The translations under genes were made by a program, and so were the position numbers. Source: Symsagittifera roscoffensis (taxonomy: Eukaryota > Xenacoelomorpha > Acoela > Convolutidae). Taken from it: a DNA stretch of 64,000 nucleotides. This document shows, one piece after another, positions 10,301 through 20,000 of this stretch. The stretch is from the NCBI RefSeq assembly GCF_963678635.1, contig NC_087065.1, positions 70,947,573 to 71,011,572 on the forward strand, written 5' to 3'. Numbering within the stretch: the first letter of the stretch is position 1; every line of letters starts with the position of its first letter. The notes beneath the pieces are model-generated. The model had not been told where the DNA came from. It worked only from the letters and a program-made list of their open reading frames with translations, and did not search any database.

Positions 10301-11705
10301 GCTCGTCTGATCCTCTGGAGATATCATTCGTCCCAACTAAGATCATCACATTGGGAATCTTCCCTGGATTCATCAGTTCCACCATCCGATATAATTGGGC
10401 AATCGTCGCGCCTCCAAAGACCATCACCGTGGTAACCCACGAGGTCCTCAAATTCGATAGCACTCTGACTAAACTGTCTCCCAATATCAGGTGAGATGTC
10501 CCGAGTGGTGGTTGCTGCAGGTTCACAGCCGGGCTCCAGGTAGCTCGATTGAAGCAGGCCCTCGGATCTGTCTCCGGAACTCCCGTGAAATTATACTTCA
10601 ATTGATTATTCTTCTGCACGTCTATTACACGAGACACTTTCTTCGCTGGCATCTTCCTTACTTTCCTCTCTGGGATTCTCGAGTTCCCCATGAGTGGTGT
10701 CACGTTACTCATCCCTTGTCTGATCACGGTCTGGGAGAGTTGTACTCTGCCCGTATCGTCAATCGTTCCATAGGGTGCAGTCACCCCGGAACCTGGCGCA
10801 TTCTTGTTAGCGACCAGTCGTCCAGCTGTCTCTATCAGTTTCCTCACTGTCTGTTCTACGACGGGGTCACCCAAGGTGTCACTAGGATCCGGGATCGTTA
10901 CTCGGTTCGTCTCTGCTGGAAGCCGTGTCTCCGTTGTTTGACTCATTTCTCGAGGTGTCAAGAGCTCCATCGGGGACTGTCCACGAGGAATATCCCTTGC
11001 AGGTATCACTTTCTCCATGGCCGTTGTCAACGCCACCTGTTCCGATCGCTCTTTGTATTCCTGCCTTAAGCGTTCAATCTCTTGACCCTGCTTTTTGTTG
11101 CAGTCTTCAAACAACTTTCTCCACATGTCCCGGTCTTCCTCCATCGCCAGCATGGTCTTCGTCATATCGTCTAACTCCTTCTTCGTACTTCTCAGTTGAT
11201 CGTTCATCTCGTCCAGATCTTGTATGGTTTGGTTCGTCTGAACCTTCTGCGTTACTTTCGCCCTTTTTGGTGGCACAGCTGCTCTCAGTAGTGAACCAGA
11301 CGAGGTCGCCTCGCTGTTCATCTCCCGATGCATTCTCGTCAGCCCAAGTTTAGGCTTAGAGGGCATTGGCATCTCACCTGGTTGGTAAGTCCTAGAACTT
11401 CCCAACCCAGGCTCATTCGCCAAGTCACTCCCTGAGAGAGCCCCGTTTCTCCACCTCATCACTCTCATGTTCGGGCGGTCTAGTACTCCTCTTTCTCCAT
11501 ATGCTGCCATCAACAGGACTTCCGTGGGGCGGTCCCCACGGTTGTCGTGCCCCAAGACGTTGATCAGGGCGGTCAGCAACATGACCACCTCTGGGTCCTC
11601 CAGAGCGAAGTTTCGTTCGATCAGCCGACGATAGATCGCATCTACCATCGGTCCTACATATGCCTCTGCCAGGTCCATCAATTCATCCAGGTTGAAGTTG
11701 TCCAT
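7365..11705 (-). CDS. Large accessory protein with SGNH-hydrolase and SGNH-like domains (1,446 aa)
   Basis: Uninterrupted from ATG at 11,705. Residues ~160-225 form a predicted coiled coil. Residues ~405-580 are an SGNH/GDSL hydrolase domain with block I LILGDSLVRVL (Ser 411), block II GGATI (431-435), block III VGTND (457-461) and block V DGIHF (Asp 554, His 557), so the catalytic set is present. Residues ~860-1,050 look like a second, diverged SGNH fold: block III survives as AGINDHL, but the nucleophile position reads ANS. SGNH esterases are known in the ORF1 proteins of some CR1-type LINEs, whereas their presence in a Gypsy element is unusual. The role is unknown; an esterase acting on lipid or glycan esters is possible. 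Confidence 0.85.
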   Translation of the reverse strand: MDNFNLDELMDLAEAYVGPMVDAIYRRLIERNFALEDPEVVMLLTALINVLGHDNRGDRPTEVLLMAAYGERGVLDRPNMRVMRWRNGALSGSDLANEPGLGSSRTYQPGEMPMPSKPKLGLTRMHREMNSEATSSGSLLRAAVPPKRAKVTQKVQTNQTIQDLDEMNDQLRSTKKELDDMTKTMLAMEEDRDMWRKLFEDCNKKQGQEIERLRQEYKERSEQVALTTAMEKVIPARDIPRGQSPMELLTPREMSQTTETRLPAETNRVTIPDPSDTLGDPVVEQTVRKLIETAGRLVANKNAPGSGVTAPYGTIDDTGRVQLSQTVIRQGMSNVTPLMGNSRIPERKVRKMPAKKVSRVIDVQKNNQLKYNFTGVPETDPRACFNRATWSPAVNLQQPPLGTSHLILGDSLVRVLSNLRTSWVTTVMVFGGATIAQLYRMVELMNPGKIPNVMILVGTNDISRGSDEQEALWESMMVCLFTTLWQKFSCAVLTVCTVPMNTRSLTASGRRHNEGVMRWNNILRNLANQNAGRMILMDIEHELRAMDQARLTTDGIHFDSIEGQAWLNRVFQGRLEELEAELFDTGVLKEEGTVSDAVITTFVPPSLETRLGTVPAVTNYRQQSSSEPGRRTDVQDRLGEAPMRRTIHPRRRIGPVNQPIEEVAGTSRSDTRSETTSTSREVRPSRGSLLWSRSIPSSWHIYKDELMKLDLQRVSFIEDARRMLNGATLSVSRLYSITGVDWLIAASINFSSKTALRFADLEGLPSNNTMGPVNARPLQDVRLNHDERNREERPGRFLTARAPIGQHVKIFRQLTTPPGHVKERVYPKLVNQDGDAQRYGGLTAIKKDETIFAAYDKAEMRKAKIMVVANSEFVYTSKSLFWPDVIMLAAVDLDLLQSVSLAIGVQRQTEMNPITIVFAGINDHLHSRGFLSRLRDPATAENAVWPAIKDILESMGEVVDATKEGSFNKVALRVVFALSPGYAHLPDGLKFVYAMVALFSEGKYDVIISAPNRMIEMENLRPLKAELPAVWSDISNAMRGFKDHALHMLVLDKVLGLELSNFSRQLKLKPGIDDDHRVITAMSNDLWFRAMEVASEDTRRKNSLETRAHLEAMVLRTKPEANQWLHLNPRVAALGADAFQQGPVMITKIHAYLLKEVNLAENAGEKTAEFVNRMCQITLETFWTQEVKGQEGFERTDSMLEGLGAGWTASFLAKVYPKVSHYLIKEFLQAVVKVSIVELIALFVTFGAESFVQGPAILLTDGIQNLRLDGLLTLIAITHGNLGGLMKLARCPEQMKERVRSLDMKKSTDSWNKIRDLRHTLIQYLLQQNRFGTGEDETIDRQEDVRRHVGGMPLLTDLSLAMRTDPLALIRGVTEFVTVIYGPAVTFAFPGVKVEAYRRSVLHLNLISAVDGSTLNWCEQHTLRELMSEDLLFAKNIGAGDDSHQF

Positions 11706-12090
11706 TCTATTCTTTTCAAGTTTGATTCGATTCTTTGACTCAAGTGAGTAATTTAAATGATCAATCAGGATCTAGAATAGAAATCACGAATGTCACACTT
11801 GTCAGTTTCACCTTAATATATATCGTTAAAATTTGCTTAAAACAGTTCAGATAAAAAGATATTTATCCTAAAATTTATTAAAATCAATTGGTTTCTAAAA
11901 TTTTGGAATTCGACCTAAGATTGGACAGTCCAAACTTTGGATCTATTCCCAAGATCGTCATCTAGTTGTTCATGGTCACTAACCCCTACTTACCCATGAT
12001 CTTAATAACCTAACACATAACATAACATCACACACATATCACATATTACATGCAACTTGGTCTTTGGCCTAACACTCTTTCGCACATCAC
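11706..12090 (-). other. Spacer between macrodomain ORF and the 1,446-aa ORF
   Basis: About 385 bp of AT-rich sequence with no credible ORF on the minus strand. It could hold a splice acceptor or internal start signal for the downstream ORFs, but I cannot identify one. Confidence 0.5.
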
Positions 12091-12657
12091 TCAGCCTATA
12101 CTTAAGTAATATTTCTTATGTAGATATACTTCTATGTTCGTATAAGAGAATATCACGTGTACAAGCGCGTACAATTCCCGAGGATGCAGTCTTCCTCTAT
12201 TTGGATCGTACACTGGAAGCGAGAGCTCCTTCACGTCCATTTCCACAAGGAAGTCCCTCAGCCTCGTCAAAGACAAGACTAGGTTTTCTGGGTCCACGTG
12301 CTGCTTCTCTGTCGCCCTCGTTACCAAGAAGCATAAGTACTTTCCCGGTATCTGCGACACCGCCGGAGGTAAGGCTGCTACGCCCCCTATCCCTGGTCTT
12401 TGCTTCCAAAGGAATTCCACGTTTTTGTATTCTCTCTTAAAGTCTGCCGCTAACGCTGTCCTAAAACTCATGTCTGCGGTGATTGTTATCGCACATGTTC
12501 TGTTTGTGAGTATGAAATCACTGTCTGTTAGTATTATGTTACTTGAATATTCATTTGGTAAGTTAAAATATGACTCAACCACCCTGCCTATGTCAGGTTT
12601 CTTAGGTTCTTCGCCTGTTTCTGCTTCTAAGTCTCCTGTTTCTCTTGCTATTCTCAA
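12091..12657 (-). CDS. Macrodomain-like ORF (TARG1/OARD1-like), probably expressed as a Pol frameshift extension
   Basis: 188 codons, open from the codon created by a -1 slip at the Pol stop. The pattern matches the TARG1/OARD1 branch of ADP-ribose-binding macrodomains: a central ADMSFRTALAADFK segment, a Lys-containing FLWKQRPGIGGVAAL segment, the strand KYLCFLVTR, and ELSLPVYDPNRGRL in place of the usual glycine-rich loop. In that loop the TARG1 catalytic Asp appears to be Gly, so it may bind ADP-ribose or be diverged rather than act as a hydrolase. The first in-frame ATG falls inside the fold, so separate initiation would truncate the domain. Viral macrodomains often counter host ADP-ribosylation; such a role here is only inferred. 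Confidence 0.7.
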   Translation of the reverse strand: MRIARETGDLEAETGEEPKKPDIGRVVESYFNLPNEYSSNIILTDSDFILTNRTCAITITADMSFRTALAADFKREYKNVEFLWKQRPGIGGVAALPPAVSQIPGKYLCFLVTRATEKQHVDPENLVLSLTRLRDFLVEMDVKELSLPVYDPNRGRLHPRELYALVHVIFSYTNIEVYLHKKYYLSIG

Positions 12658-15600
12658 TTTTTTTTTATCAGGTTTTCAGTGTGGGTAAGTCCTACCCCCA
12701 CTCCCCGGACAAAAATATCCATCGGCGTCCCCGTCGATCGCATACCGGATATCAAGTCAAGGTTAGAAGCTGGAATGAGAAGTTGTCCTTCCTGGGCAGC
12801 CCAGGAAGGATCATCTCGTTCGGTCTTAATGTATTTCGCGCTTTCACGATCTACGTCTTGAATCGTAACGCTGGTCTCTTTAGGGTCTGATGTCATTTCG
12901 TTCAGCCACTCTAAGACACGCAGGTTTGTCTGGTCTTGTTCATATGACTGCTGTTGCTCATCGTCAAATTCTACCTCGGGTTTCGACCAGTCGTCAACCC
13001 ACTCATCGTTATGATCATTGACTATGTCAATGTCTTGTGACACAGTTATTTCTTCTAAACCCACTACTTCCTCCACTACTTTCTTCAGATCTATCCCATC
13101 CACTACAAAGTCCTCACCGTAAGGATTGTATTTCTTTCTTGGTCTCGTCCCGTCCTTCTGACGAGTCTGAATCGTGAACGGAAGATCTGGTTCCAAGTTC
13201 TTGGGAACCTCTGTCTGTTCGGGATCCTGCCAATCCTCTTCTGCGTAGGGTAAGGTTTCATCGTCCGCTTCGATCTTTTCGTTTGGATCCAGGTCCAGCG
13301 GTGTATCCGTACCTTCCTCTACGATTTCGTTTCCATCGTTCTTCTCCCTGGTGCCTTTTTCATTCACCTCACAAGCAGGATCCATCATTAGATAATCCCC
13401 TTCTTCCATGTCTGCAGGTATACACCAGTCTTCTGTCGATGGATTGTGTGGCTTGATGTTTTCGTAGTGGGCGGCTCGGCCAGTACTCAGTCTATAAAAG
13501 CGTCCCTCCTGGTGCACCTCCGTAATCATGAAGGGTCCCCTCCATTTCTTTAGAAGTTTCTTTGTCCCTTTTGGTGGTATAACGTTCTGAAATACCCATA
13601 CATAGTCTCCCATCGAGTAAGCTTTTGCGCCAGCTGCTTTCTTGTCGAATCTTTTCCTTTGCCTTGCCTGTGCTTGCTGAGTATTTCGTCTGCACAGATC
13701 GTTCAACTCCTGTTGACGTCTGATCACATCCCTTACGTAAACCTGTGGAGATGTTTTCTTTCCCTCATACTCTGGGTAGAAGAATGTCAAGGGTAAAGAC
13801 TTCTCGTGTCCCGTCAGCATCATGTGTGGACTGACTCCAGTGGTGGAGTGTTGCGTGCTATTGTAAGCTCCCATCACCTGTGGAAGGTATCTGTCCCAAT
13901 CGGTCATGTACCTGGAACAATATACCCACAGCATCGACACTAACGTCCTATTCTGTCTTTCCACTAGGCCATTCGTTTGAGGGTGGTATGTCGTGGAGTG
14001 AGCCTGAGCGACCTGTGAGCGTCTCATAAGCTCTTTCGTAAGGTCGCCTACGAAAGCCGTTCCATTATCCGATTGAAACGTCATCGGACAACCATGTCTT
14101 GCTATCCACGTGTTGATCAGGTGGTCGCATGTCTCTTCCGCCGAGGCAGTTATGCAGGGCACGGCCTCTGCATACTTCGTGAAGTGATCTATCATGACCA
14201 AGACTTGGTTGTAACCGCTGTCTGTCATGCATATCTTCTGGTGATCTATCTGCACCACCTCGTTGAATTCAGACGACTCAATCGATTGTAAAGGAAATCG
14301 TAATTTCCTTGGATCCTTGACCTGTTGGTATGGCAGGCACGCTGTTACCCATTTCTCACATGCCTTTTTCATTCCAGGCCACTCAAAGCGCTTCAGGATC
14401 CTCTGATACACTTTGTCGATCCCTTGATGGCCCATCTGATCATGCGACCTGAACAATAGTTCTGTCTGATAGAGTTGCGGCAACATTATCGCGTTATATT
14501 TGTATAAAACCTTGTCTTCTTCTCTTCTCCTGCAAGCCACGATCCCGTCCTTTTTCAGATATAATCTCCCCTCCTTCTGCATGAAGTATTGTCTCAGGAT
14601 CCTATAGCTGTCTTCTTCTAGGTCACCTTTGTCAGGTGCACCGTTTTCTATCCACCTTTTTAGGTTGCTTGTCATGCGATCATTTCTCTGCGCCCTTAGA
14701 AGGTCCGAGAGTCTATATCTCGCCTTCAAGTACGTCTTCATGACTCTCATCTGACTATTCAGCTCGTTGGGCTGGTGTGTGTCTTCTTCCATCTTAACGC
14801 ACCAAATCTTCGCCAACGGTTGTGTTTCTTGCTGAAACGGCTGAAGATCAGTCCTGACTACCTCTTTCTGCGGCAACAGGCTTATCGAACGTTTCGATAC
14901 CGCTATCGTTTCTAAGTCATCCGCTGCGTTGTCAAAGACTCTTCCGCTCGGTATAAGGTAGCGATCGCTGTCCGGATCCTGGTACACCTCTCTGTCCAGG
15001 TCTCTCGCCCGAGTTTCCACTAGTAGCGTGTGTATTGCCAGTTCTGACAGTTCTGATCCCGAGGTCGAATCCCTGTCTGAATAGGTGTTCATTCTTGAGC
15101 TTTCTGACTTATCATCCGTCAAAGGTGTTGTGCTGGAGACTGCACGCTCCTCCAGATCATGTCTGTATTTCCTTCGCATCCATCTAAACTCCCCGGACAA
15201 AACCTTGTTCTCTAGGTCCTGTTTCTCATCAGGAATTTTCTCGTCTATCTCGGACTCCCCGGACAAATTCACTTGTCCCGGGTGTTGATCTTGTGATCGC
15301 TGGTTTTTCTCCTTATCCTTCTCCCCGGACAAATAGTCTTGCAGCAGATTTTGTTCTACAACTTCACCCTCTTTATCCCGGTCCACAAAGGTGACGGTTT
15401 TCTTTTGCTTGCCGCTCTCCTGTTCTTTCTGTCCGTATGAAGTACTGGTTAAAATCTCTTGGGGTATTGAGGATACTAGTTGCTGAACTATTGTCCTACA
15501 ATCCCTCTCGTTCTCTTCGTGCTGTCGTCTGGACGGCATGATCTTCACTTTCTCTCTGACTGTTAGCGATGCCACTGCTGCTGTCCACTCGGGGTCATCT

Positions 15601-17084
15601 CTGGTCACTTCTCTTTCTAACAATCCACCCAGCATCCGCATTACTTGTGGTGCGACTTGCACCGTTTTATCCAATACTGGGAGGCTGTTTATATTCATGC
15701 GAGAGAGTTCTTGCTGGACCAGATTCGAGCGCAGCAACAAATCCAAGGGGACCGGGTCCTCCTTGGACAGGATCTTTATCTCGGCTGCTTTCTCTACAGG
15801 TAGCTCAGGGTGCCCTGGAATTGGATGTCCTGATTTATCCAACCATCTCGTTAAGGGAAGCGCTTCATAAGTTTCTTTGTCCAGAAACGAGAATCCCTCC
15901 TTCACTTCCGCCTGATTGGCCTGCTTCTGCTCCAATCTTTCATAGAACTCAGTTTTCTTGCTGAGGCTGTCAGCATTCTGGTGTTTATCACGCATCCTAT
16001 GTTCGATTATCATGTGGTAGCCATCCAGTCTTACTATCCATCTACCAATATAACTCTGATCCATCGAGTAGGTCTTCAACCAGGATAACGCTCTGTTGTC
16101 CACGCGTAACTTGAAGGGAGCGCTCCCCAAGTATGCACGGTACTTCTCCACAAAGGTGACTACTGCAAACATTTCTGCTTTTGGTGCGCCATATTTCATC
16201 TCTGTGTCACTCAAGACTTTGCTGCCGTATGCAATGGGACGGAGAACTGTTCTTCCGTTCCATTCTTGCTCTTGATGCAAGATTCCTGAGATTGCCACCA
16301 CCGATGCGTCTGTGTCGAGAACATACATGCCCTTTTCTGTAGGCATGCCCAGCACTGGCGCTTCGCACAGTTCCCGCTTTATGTTCTCGAAAGCAACCTG
16401 TGCCTCATCGTTCCATTCGAACTTTTTCCCTTTGTTGCGCATCAGCTTCTGCATCGGGTACACCTTGTCCGCATATCCTTTAATGAATTCACGGTAATAA
16501 TTGGCAAACCCCAGGAAGCTCATTAGCTGTGTGTCCGTCCTCGGAGCCTTCCATGTCAGCACAGCCTCTACTGCTTCTGGATCTGGCCTCACACCATGCC
16601 TGTCCACCATTCTTCCCAGGTACTTGATCGAATCCCTAAGGATTTCACATTTCGATGGTTTGCATTTCAAGCCTGCTCTTTTCATACATCCGAAGACCTC
16701 ATCGAGCCGATCAATGTGATCATCCAGGGTCGGTGTCGCTATGACTACATCATCCACGTAGCACATCAAGAGATTCCCGTACTTTTTGGTCACTCCTGTC
16801 AAAGCCTGAGCCATCAGCCTTTGAAAAGTTGCTGTTGCATTGCACAAGCCGAAGGGCATCCTCTTCCACTGGTACAACCCCAATTCGCACGCAAAACCGG
16901 TTTTCTCCCTATCCTTTTTCCGCAATGTGGTGAAGAACTTGGCATCACCAAGTTTAGATAGGCTCTCGTCTATTCGCGGTATCGGGTACGCATCTTTTAT
17001 CGTTACCGCGTTCAAGTAACGAAAGTCGCAACAAAATCTAAGCTGCCCCCTTTCTTTTTCGCCATTACTACTCCGCAAGCCCAT
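12654..17084 (-). CDS. pol: Pol: reverse transcriptase, RNase H and integrase
   Basis: 1,476 codons. RT residues from FCCDFRYLN through MPFGLCNATATFQ to CYVDD (109-112). RNase H at ~250-375 with Asp 259, Glu 303 and Asp 329. Integrase from ~870: the zinc site starts HDQMGHQ, but its second Cys is Tyr (ACLPYQ). The catalytic triad is Asp 947, Asp 1,006 (QSDNGTAF) and Glu 1,042 (LVERQNRTL), followed by a GPY/F-type segment (KWRGPF). RT motif A with its catalytic Asp is missing: FFTTL near residue 54 runs straight into RKKDREKTGF, so this RT should be inactive. A ~480-residue insert between RNase H and integrase carries three LSGE repeats. Confidence 0.93.
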   Translation of the reverse strand: MGLRSSNGEKERGQLRFCCDFRYLNAVTIKDAYPIPRIDESLSKLGDAKFFTTLRKKDREKTGFACELGLYQWKRMPFGLCNATATFQRLMAQALTGVTKKYGNLLMCYVDDVVIATPTLDDHIDRLDEVFGCMKRAGLKCKPSKCEILRDSIKYLGRMVDRHGVRPDPEAVEAVLTWKAPRTDTQLMSFLGFANYYREFIKGYADKVYPMQKLMRNKGKKFEWNDEAQVAFENIKRELCEAPVLGMPTEKGMYVLDTDASVVAISGILHQEQEWNGRTVLRPIAYGSKVLSDTEMKYGAPKAEMFAVVTFVEKYRAYLGSAPFKLRVDNRALSWLKTYSMDQSYIGRWIVRLDGYHMIIEHRMRDKHQNADSLSKKTEFYERLEQKQANQAEVKEGFSFLDKETYEALPLTRWLDKSGHPIPGHPELPVEKAAEIKILSKEDPVPLDLLLRSNLVQQELSRMNINSLPVLDKTVQVAPQVMRMLGGLLEREVTRDDPEWTAAVASLTVREKVKIMPSRRQHEENERDCRTIVQQLVSSIPQEILTSTSYGQKEQESGKQKKTVTFVDRDKEGEVVEQNLLQDYLSGEKDKEKNQRSQDQHPGQVNLSGESEIDEKIPDEKQDLENKVLSGEFRWMRRKYRHDLEERAVSSTTPLTDDKSESSRMNTYSDRDSTSGSELSELAIHTLLVETRARDLDREVYQDPDSDRYLIPSGRVFDNAADDLETIAVSKRSISLLPQKEVVRTDLQPFQQETQPLAKIWCVKMEEDTHQPNELNSQMRVMKTYLKARYRLSDLLRAQRNDRMTSNLKRWIENGAPDKGDLEEDSYRILRQYFMQKEGRLYLKKDGIVACRRREEDKVLYKYNAIMLPQLYQTELLFRSHDQMGHQGIDKVYQRILKRFEWPGMKKACEKWVTACLPYQQVKDPRKLRFPLQSIESSEFNEVVQIDHQKICMTDSGYNQVLVMIDHFTKYAEAVPCITASAEETCDHLINTWIARHGCPMTFQSDNGTAFVGDLTKELMRRSQVAQAHSTTYHPQTNGLVERQNRTLVSMLWVYCSRYMTDWDRYLPQVMGAYNSTQHSTTGVSPHMMLTGHEKSLPLTFFYPEYEGKKTSPQVYVRDVIRRQQELNDLCRRNTQQAQARQRKRFDKKAAGAKAYSMGDYVWVFQNVIPPKGTKKLLKKWRGPFMITEVHQEGRFYRLSTGRAAHYENIKPHNPSTEDWCIPADMEEGDYLMMDPACEVNEKGTREKNDGNEIVEEGTDTPLDLDPNEKIEADDETLPYAEEDWQDPEQTEVPKNLEPDLPFTIQTRQKDGTRPRKKYNPYGEDFVVDGIDLKKVVEEVVGLEEITVSQDIDIVNDHNDEWVDDWSKPEVEFDDEQQQSYEQDQTNLRVLEWLNEMTSDPKETSVTIQDVDRESAKYIKTERDDPSWAAQEGQLLIPASNLDLISGMRSTGTPMDIFVRGVGVGLTHTENLIKKN
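12657..12663 (-). promoter_or_regulatory. Candidate -1 ribosomal frameshift site at the Pol stop
   Basis: On the minus strand the last Pol codons read ATA AAA AAA AAT TGA. The heptamer A_AAA_AAT is in the correct phase for -1 slippage and is followed directly by the stop. A -1 slip continues into the macrodomain ORF with no intervening stop. The nine-A run also makes an ordinary indel possible. I see no strong hairpin just downstream. Confidence 0.6.
15189..15333 (-). repeat. Three copies of CTCCCCGGACAAA inside pol
   Basis: CTCCCCGGACAAA (plus strand) starts at 15,189, 15,255 and 15,321. A fourth copy is at 12,701, next to the end of pol, and the same core is the polypurine tract at 1,945. 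In pol the three copies encode LSGE in the same phase, whereas the copy at 12,701 is read in a different phase. Confidence 0.9.
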
Positions 17085-20000
17085 GGCGATTTCGAGGGTT
17101 CTATCATGTCGTATTCAAGCAACATTTCTATTTCCGCTCGGCACGCTTCCGATTTATGTGGCGTCATTCGCCTTGCGCCTTCCCTATGGGGAACGGCGCC
17201 CTCTTCTAGTTCGATTTCGTGTTCGACGAAATTACAGCAACCGATGTCCGCCTTATGTTTTGAAAATACCTCGGCGTTCCGATTTAGGAGGTCCCGCAAT
17301 TTTTCAAAATTTCCCTCACCTATTTTTCCTTTTAAATGTTCTATTTCTGGCAAAACCGGTTTGTCAGAATCTAGTTCATATGACGAGGGGCGTTCCGGAA
17401 AATTCGAGCAGCTTGATAAGCCGTCGTCCGTTTCGGATTTCATTGAAAACAATTTATGAATAGATTTTAATTCATTAATTCTCTTTAAGATTTTATCTTT
17501 TTTTGCATGATAAGGACAGTCTTTCACACTATATTTCTTCGAGTTTTCTGTCTCCTCATAGTCGGTCCTCATCGGCAAGGCGTAGCCAAGCTTCTTTCCA
17601 CGCTGGATTGAAACCTTGGTGTCCAGTGTGTTCAACAACACATTGACACACAGTCCGTTTCGCGTTACCGAGAAGCTCCGGCCTAAAAACACCGAACTCT
17701 GACTATTTGGATTCGGTACTAAGCAAACCTGTTTACTATCACTCAACGAATTTAAATTTCTCATTCTAAAAGTTGCTACTACAGCTTGTCCTGGTTTTAA
17801 TCTTACTTTTCTATCCAAAAAAACCTTATTTTCGTCTGTTATTATCCTATTAATTGGGCTCTTAACATACTTTCGGTCCGGGTTTCTAATCCGTATCAGA
17901 CCGTTGTTCAAATCAATCATCACGTCAAAATTCCTGACAAAATATCTGCCCAAGATGAATTGGTCGGCATCGTCCAGATTCTCTACCACCAGGAAGCTCA
18001 TCCAAAGATCCCGTCCTCCCATGTGGAGGACCGTTATTGGTGTTCTTCCGGCTACGTAGATAGCTCCTCGATTGGCTGCAGCCAGTCGGAGATTCGTTGG
18101 AATCAGATCTTCCCGCGTGAAGCCCATTCTTTCCCAAGTTTTTATCGGCATCACACTCACGACCGCTCCTGTGTCCAGAAGCCCTGTGACTCCGATTTTT
18201 GTTCCGTTGGTGTCGAGCAGATGTGCTGTCACATCTGCTTCATATCCAATGTGTACTGCGTCTTGTTCCATCATGGCGTCATGGCCTATCCTGCGGACCT
18301 TGAGTTCCTCTTCTCCCAAATAGATCTGCCCTATTTGGTCATCATCTGTTGTTACATAAGTCCTGGTGTAGATACTGATCCCATCCACGTTCAGCATCAC
18401 TTGATACGGCCCATAGACTTCTAGGTAGCGTCTATGAAGTTTCTTCGTGCGAGGGCCACCCGTCGTTAGTAGTGCCCTCACAGCCCTCGACTCGGTGCGT
18501 GGCTCCATCTGCCTCAGATAGTCTGCATATGTGTCCAAATGCATCAAAGTGAACTCAGACGGTTCACTCAGATTTCTGATTACCTGATGCCCTGCCACCG
18601 AGATTATCGACTGTATTTTACTTCCTTGCGGTGCCATACCGAACCTCTGACCAGAGATAACATTAATTTTCATGCTCAAGCTGCTTGGTGCTTTTGCCTC
18701 TTCAACTTCCGTTGCTTCGAAGGCGTTCAATTGCTCCTGTATTTTTTCATTCTCCAGCTCGAGTTTCACCTTTTGTTCAATCTCTTTCGTCACTAGTTCC
18801 TGTTGTACTCTATTTATAGCATCCCTCGCAGCTGCCCTATAATCGATTTTGAAGTCATCGGCCGCAGTTGCTGGTTCTGGTTCACGTGCTTCCTCTGTTA
18901 CCGCTTGCATCTTCTTTGCCACCAGCTCTTGAGGTTTATCCTTTCTGCGTGCCTCCGCTTCGCTCAAAAGTCGAGCCTTGCTGGCTTTCACTCCTGACAA
19001 AGCTTCTTCATGTCTTGGATGCTTGATGTCTGCCACTGCATCCCAGAATTGCGGACAATCTGATTTAAAATGACCTTCCAAGTTACAAAAGAAACACCTC
19101 GGGCCGAATTTCGCAATTACTCCTCTCATGAAATCCTCCTGGTCCAACTCTGACGCATCTTCGTCCTCGAGGCTAGAGCCTATTGCTTTCATGCCTTGCT
19201 TGTAAGCTGGGCATGCTGACACATGATGGTCTGTTGAACTGCAATTAGCACAAGAGCGTCTCTTGTCCATATCATCCCTCGGTTTGTACCAATTGTTCCC
19301 TTGGTTTGCTGGTCCGTTGTTAAAATTGCCATAATTGTTCTTGTAATATCCAGATCTCGAAGGAGGTTTCAACAATAGATACTCTTTTGATTTGAGCCTC
19401 AACTCCTCCGGTGTTGGCGCATTAGTTGATAGTGGTGTGTAATGCGTTGCTAGCATCGTACGAAGTTCGTCATTTTTCACACCATCGATGAATTTTGAAG
19501 CTACGGCCAGGTTCATCCTTCGGTTTGACTCATCCGGTTGGCTGCGTCTTCTCAGCATTTCCAAATCATCGAGAAACTTGTCTATTGTTTCATCTTCTCG
19601 TTGCCTCCGTTTCTCGAAGCGCATCATCGCCTGGTGCCCATGCACCCCTGATCCGAAACGGTTTAACAAGATTTCGAAGATTTTCTCAGCAGTGTCACGT
19701 TGATACTGTTTCTTGGCCATGACACAGTTCAGGGCTGTCCCTTCTAAGTTGCTGGTGAGCGCGCTGCATTCCTGTCTCTCCGACAAGTCCTCTTCCTCGA
19801 AATGCAGCTTCATTACCTCTATCCAGGTATCAATACAGCCATCAGATTCGTCTTTGTAGCATCTTGGTTTCTTAAAGACTCTTCTGGACTTCTCACTGCG
19901 TTCATTGGTTCTTGATAACCTTGTCAGGAATGTCTCCAAAGACCTGTTTAGGGGTTCAAATGCTGTGGCCATTGCCGTAGCATCCCTTGAGTGTCCTGGT

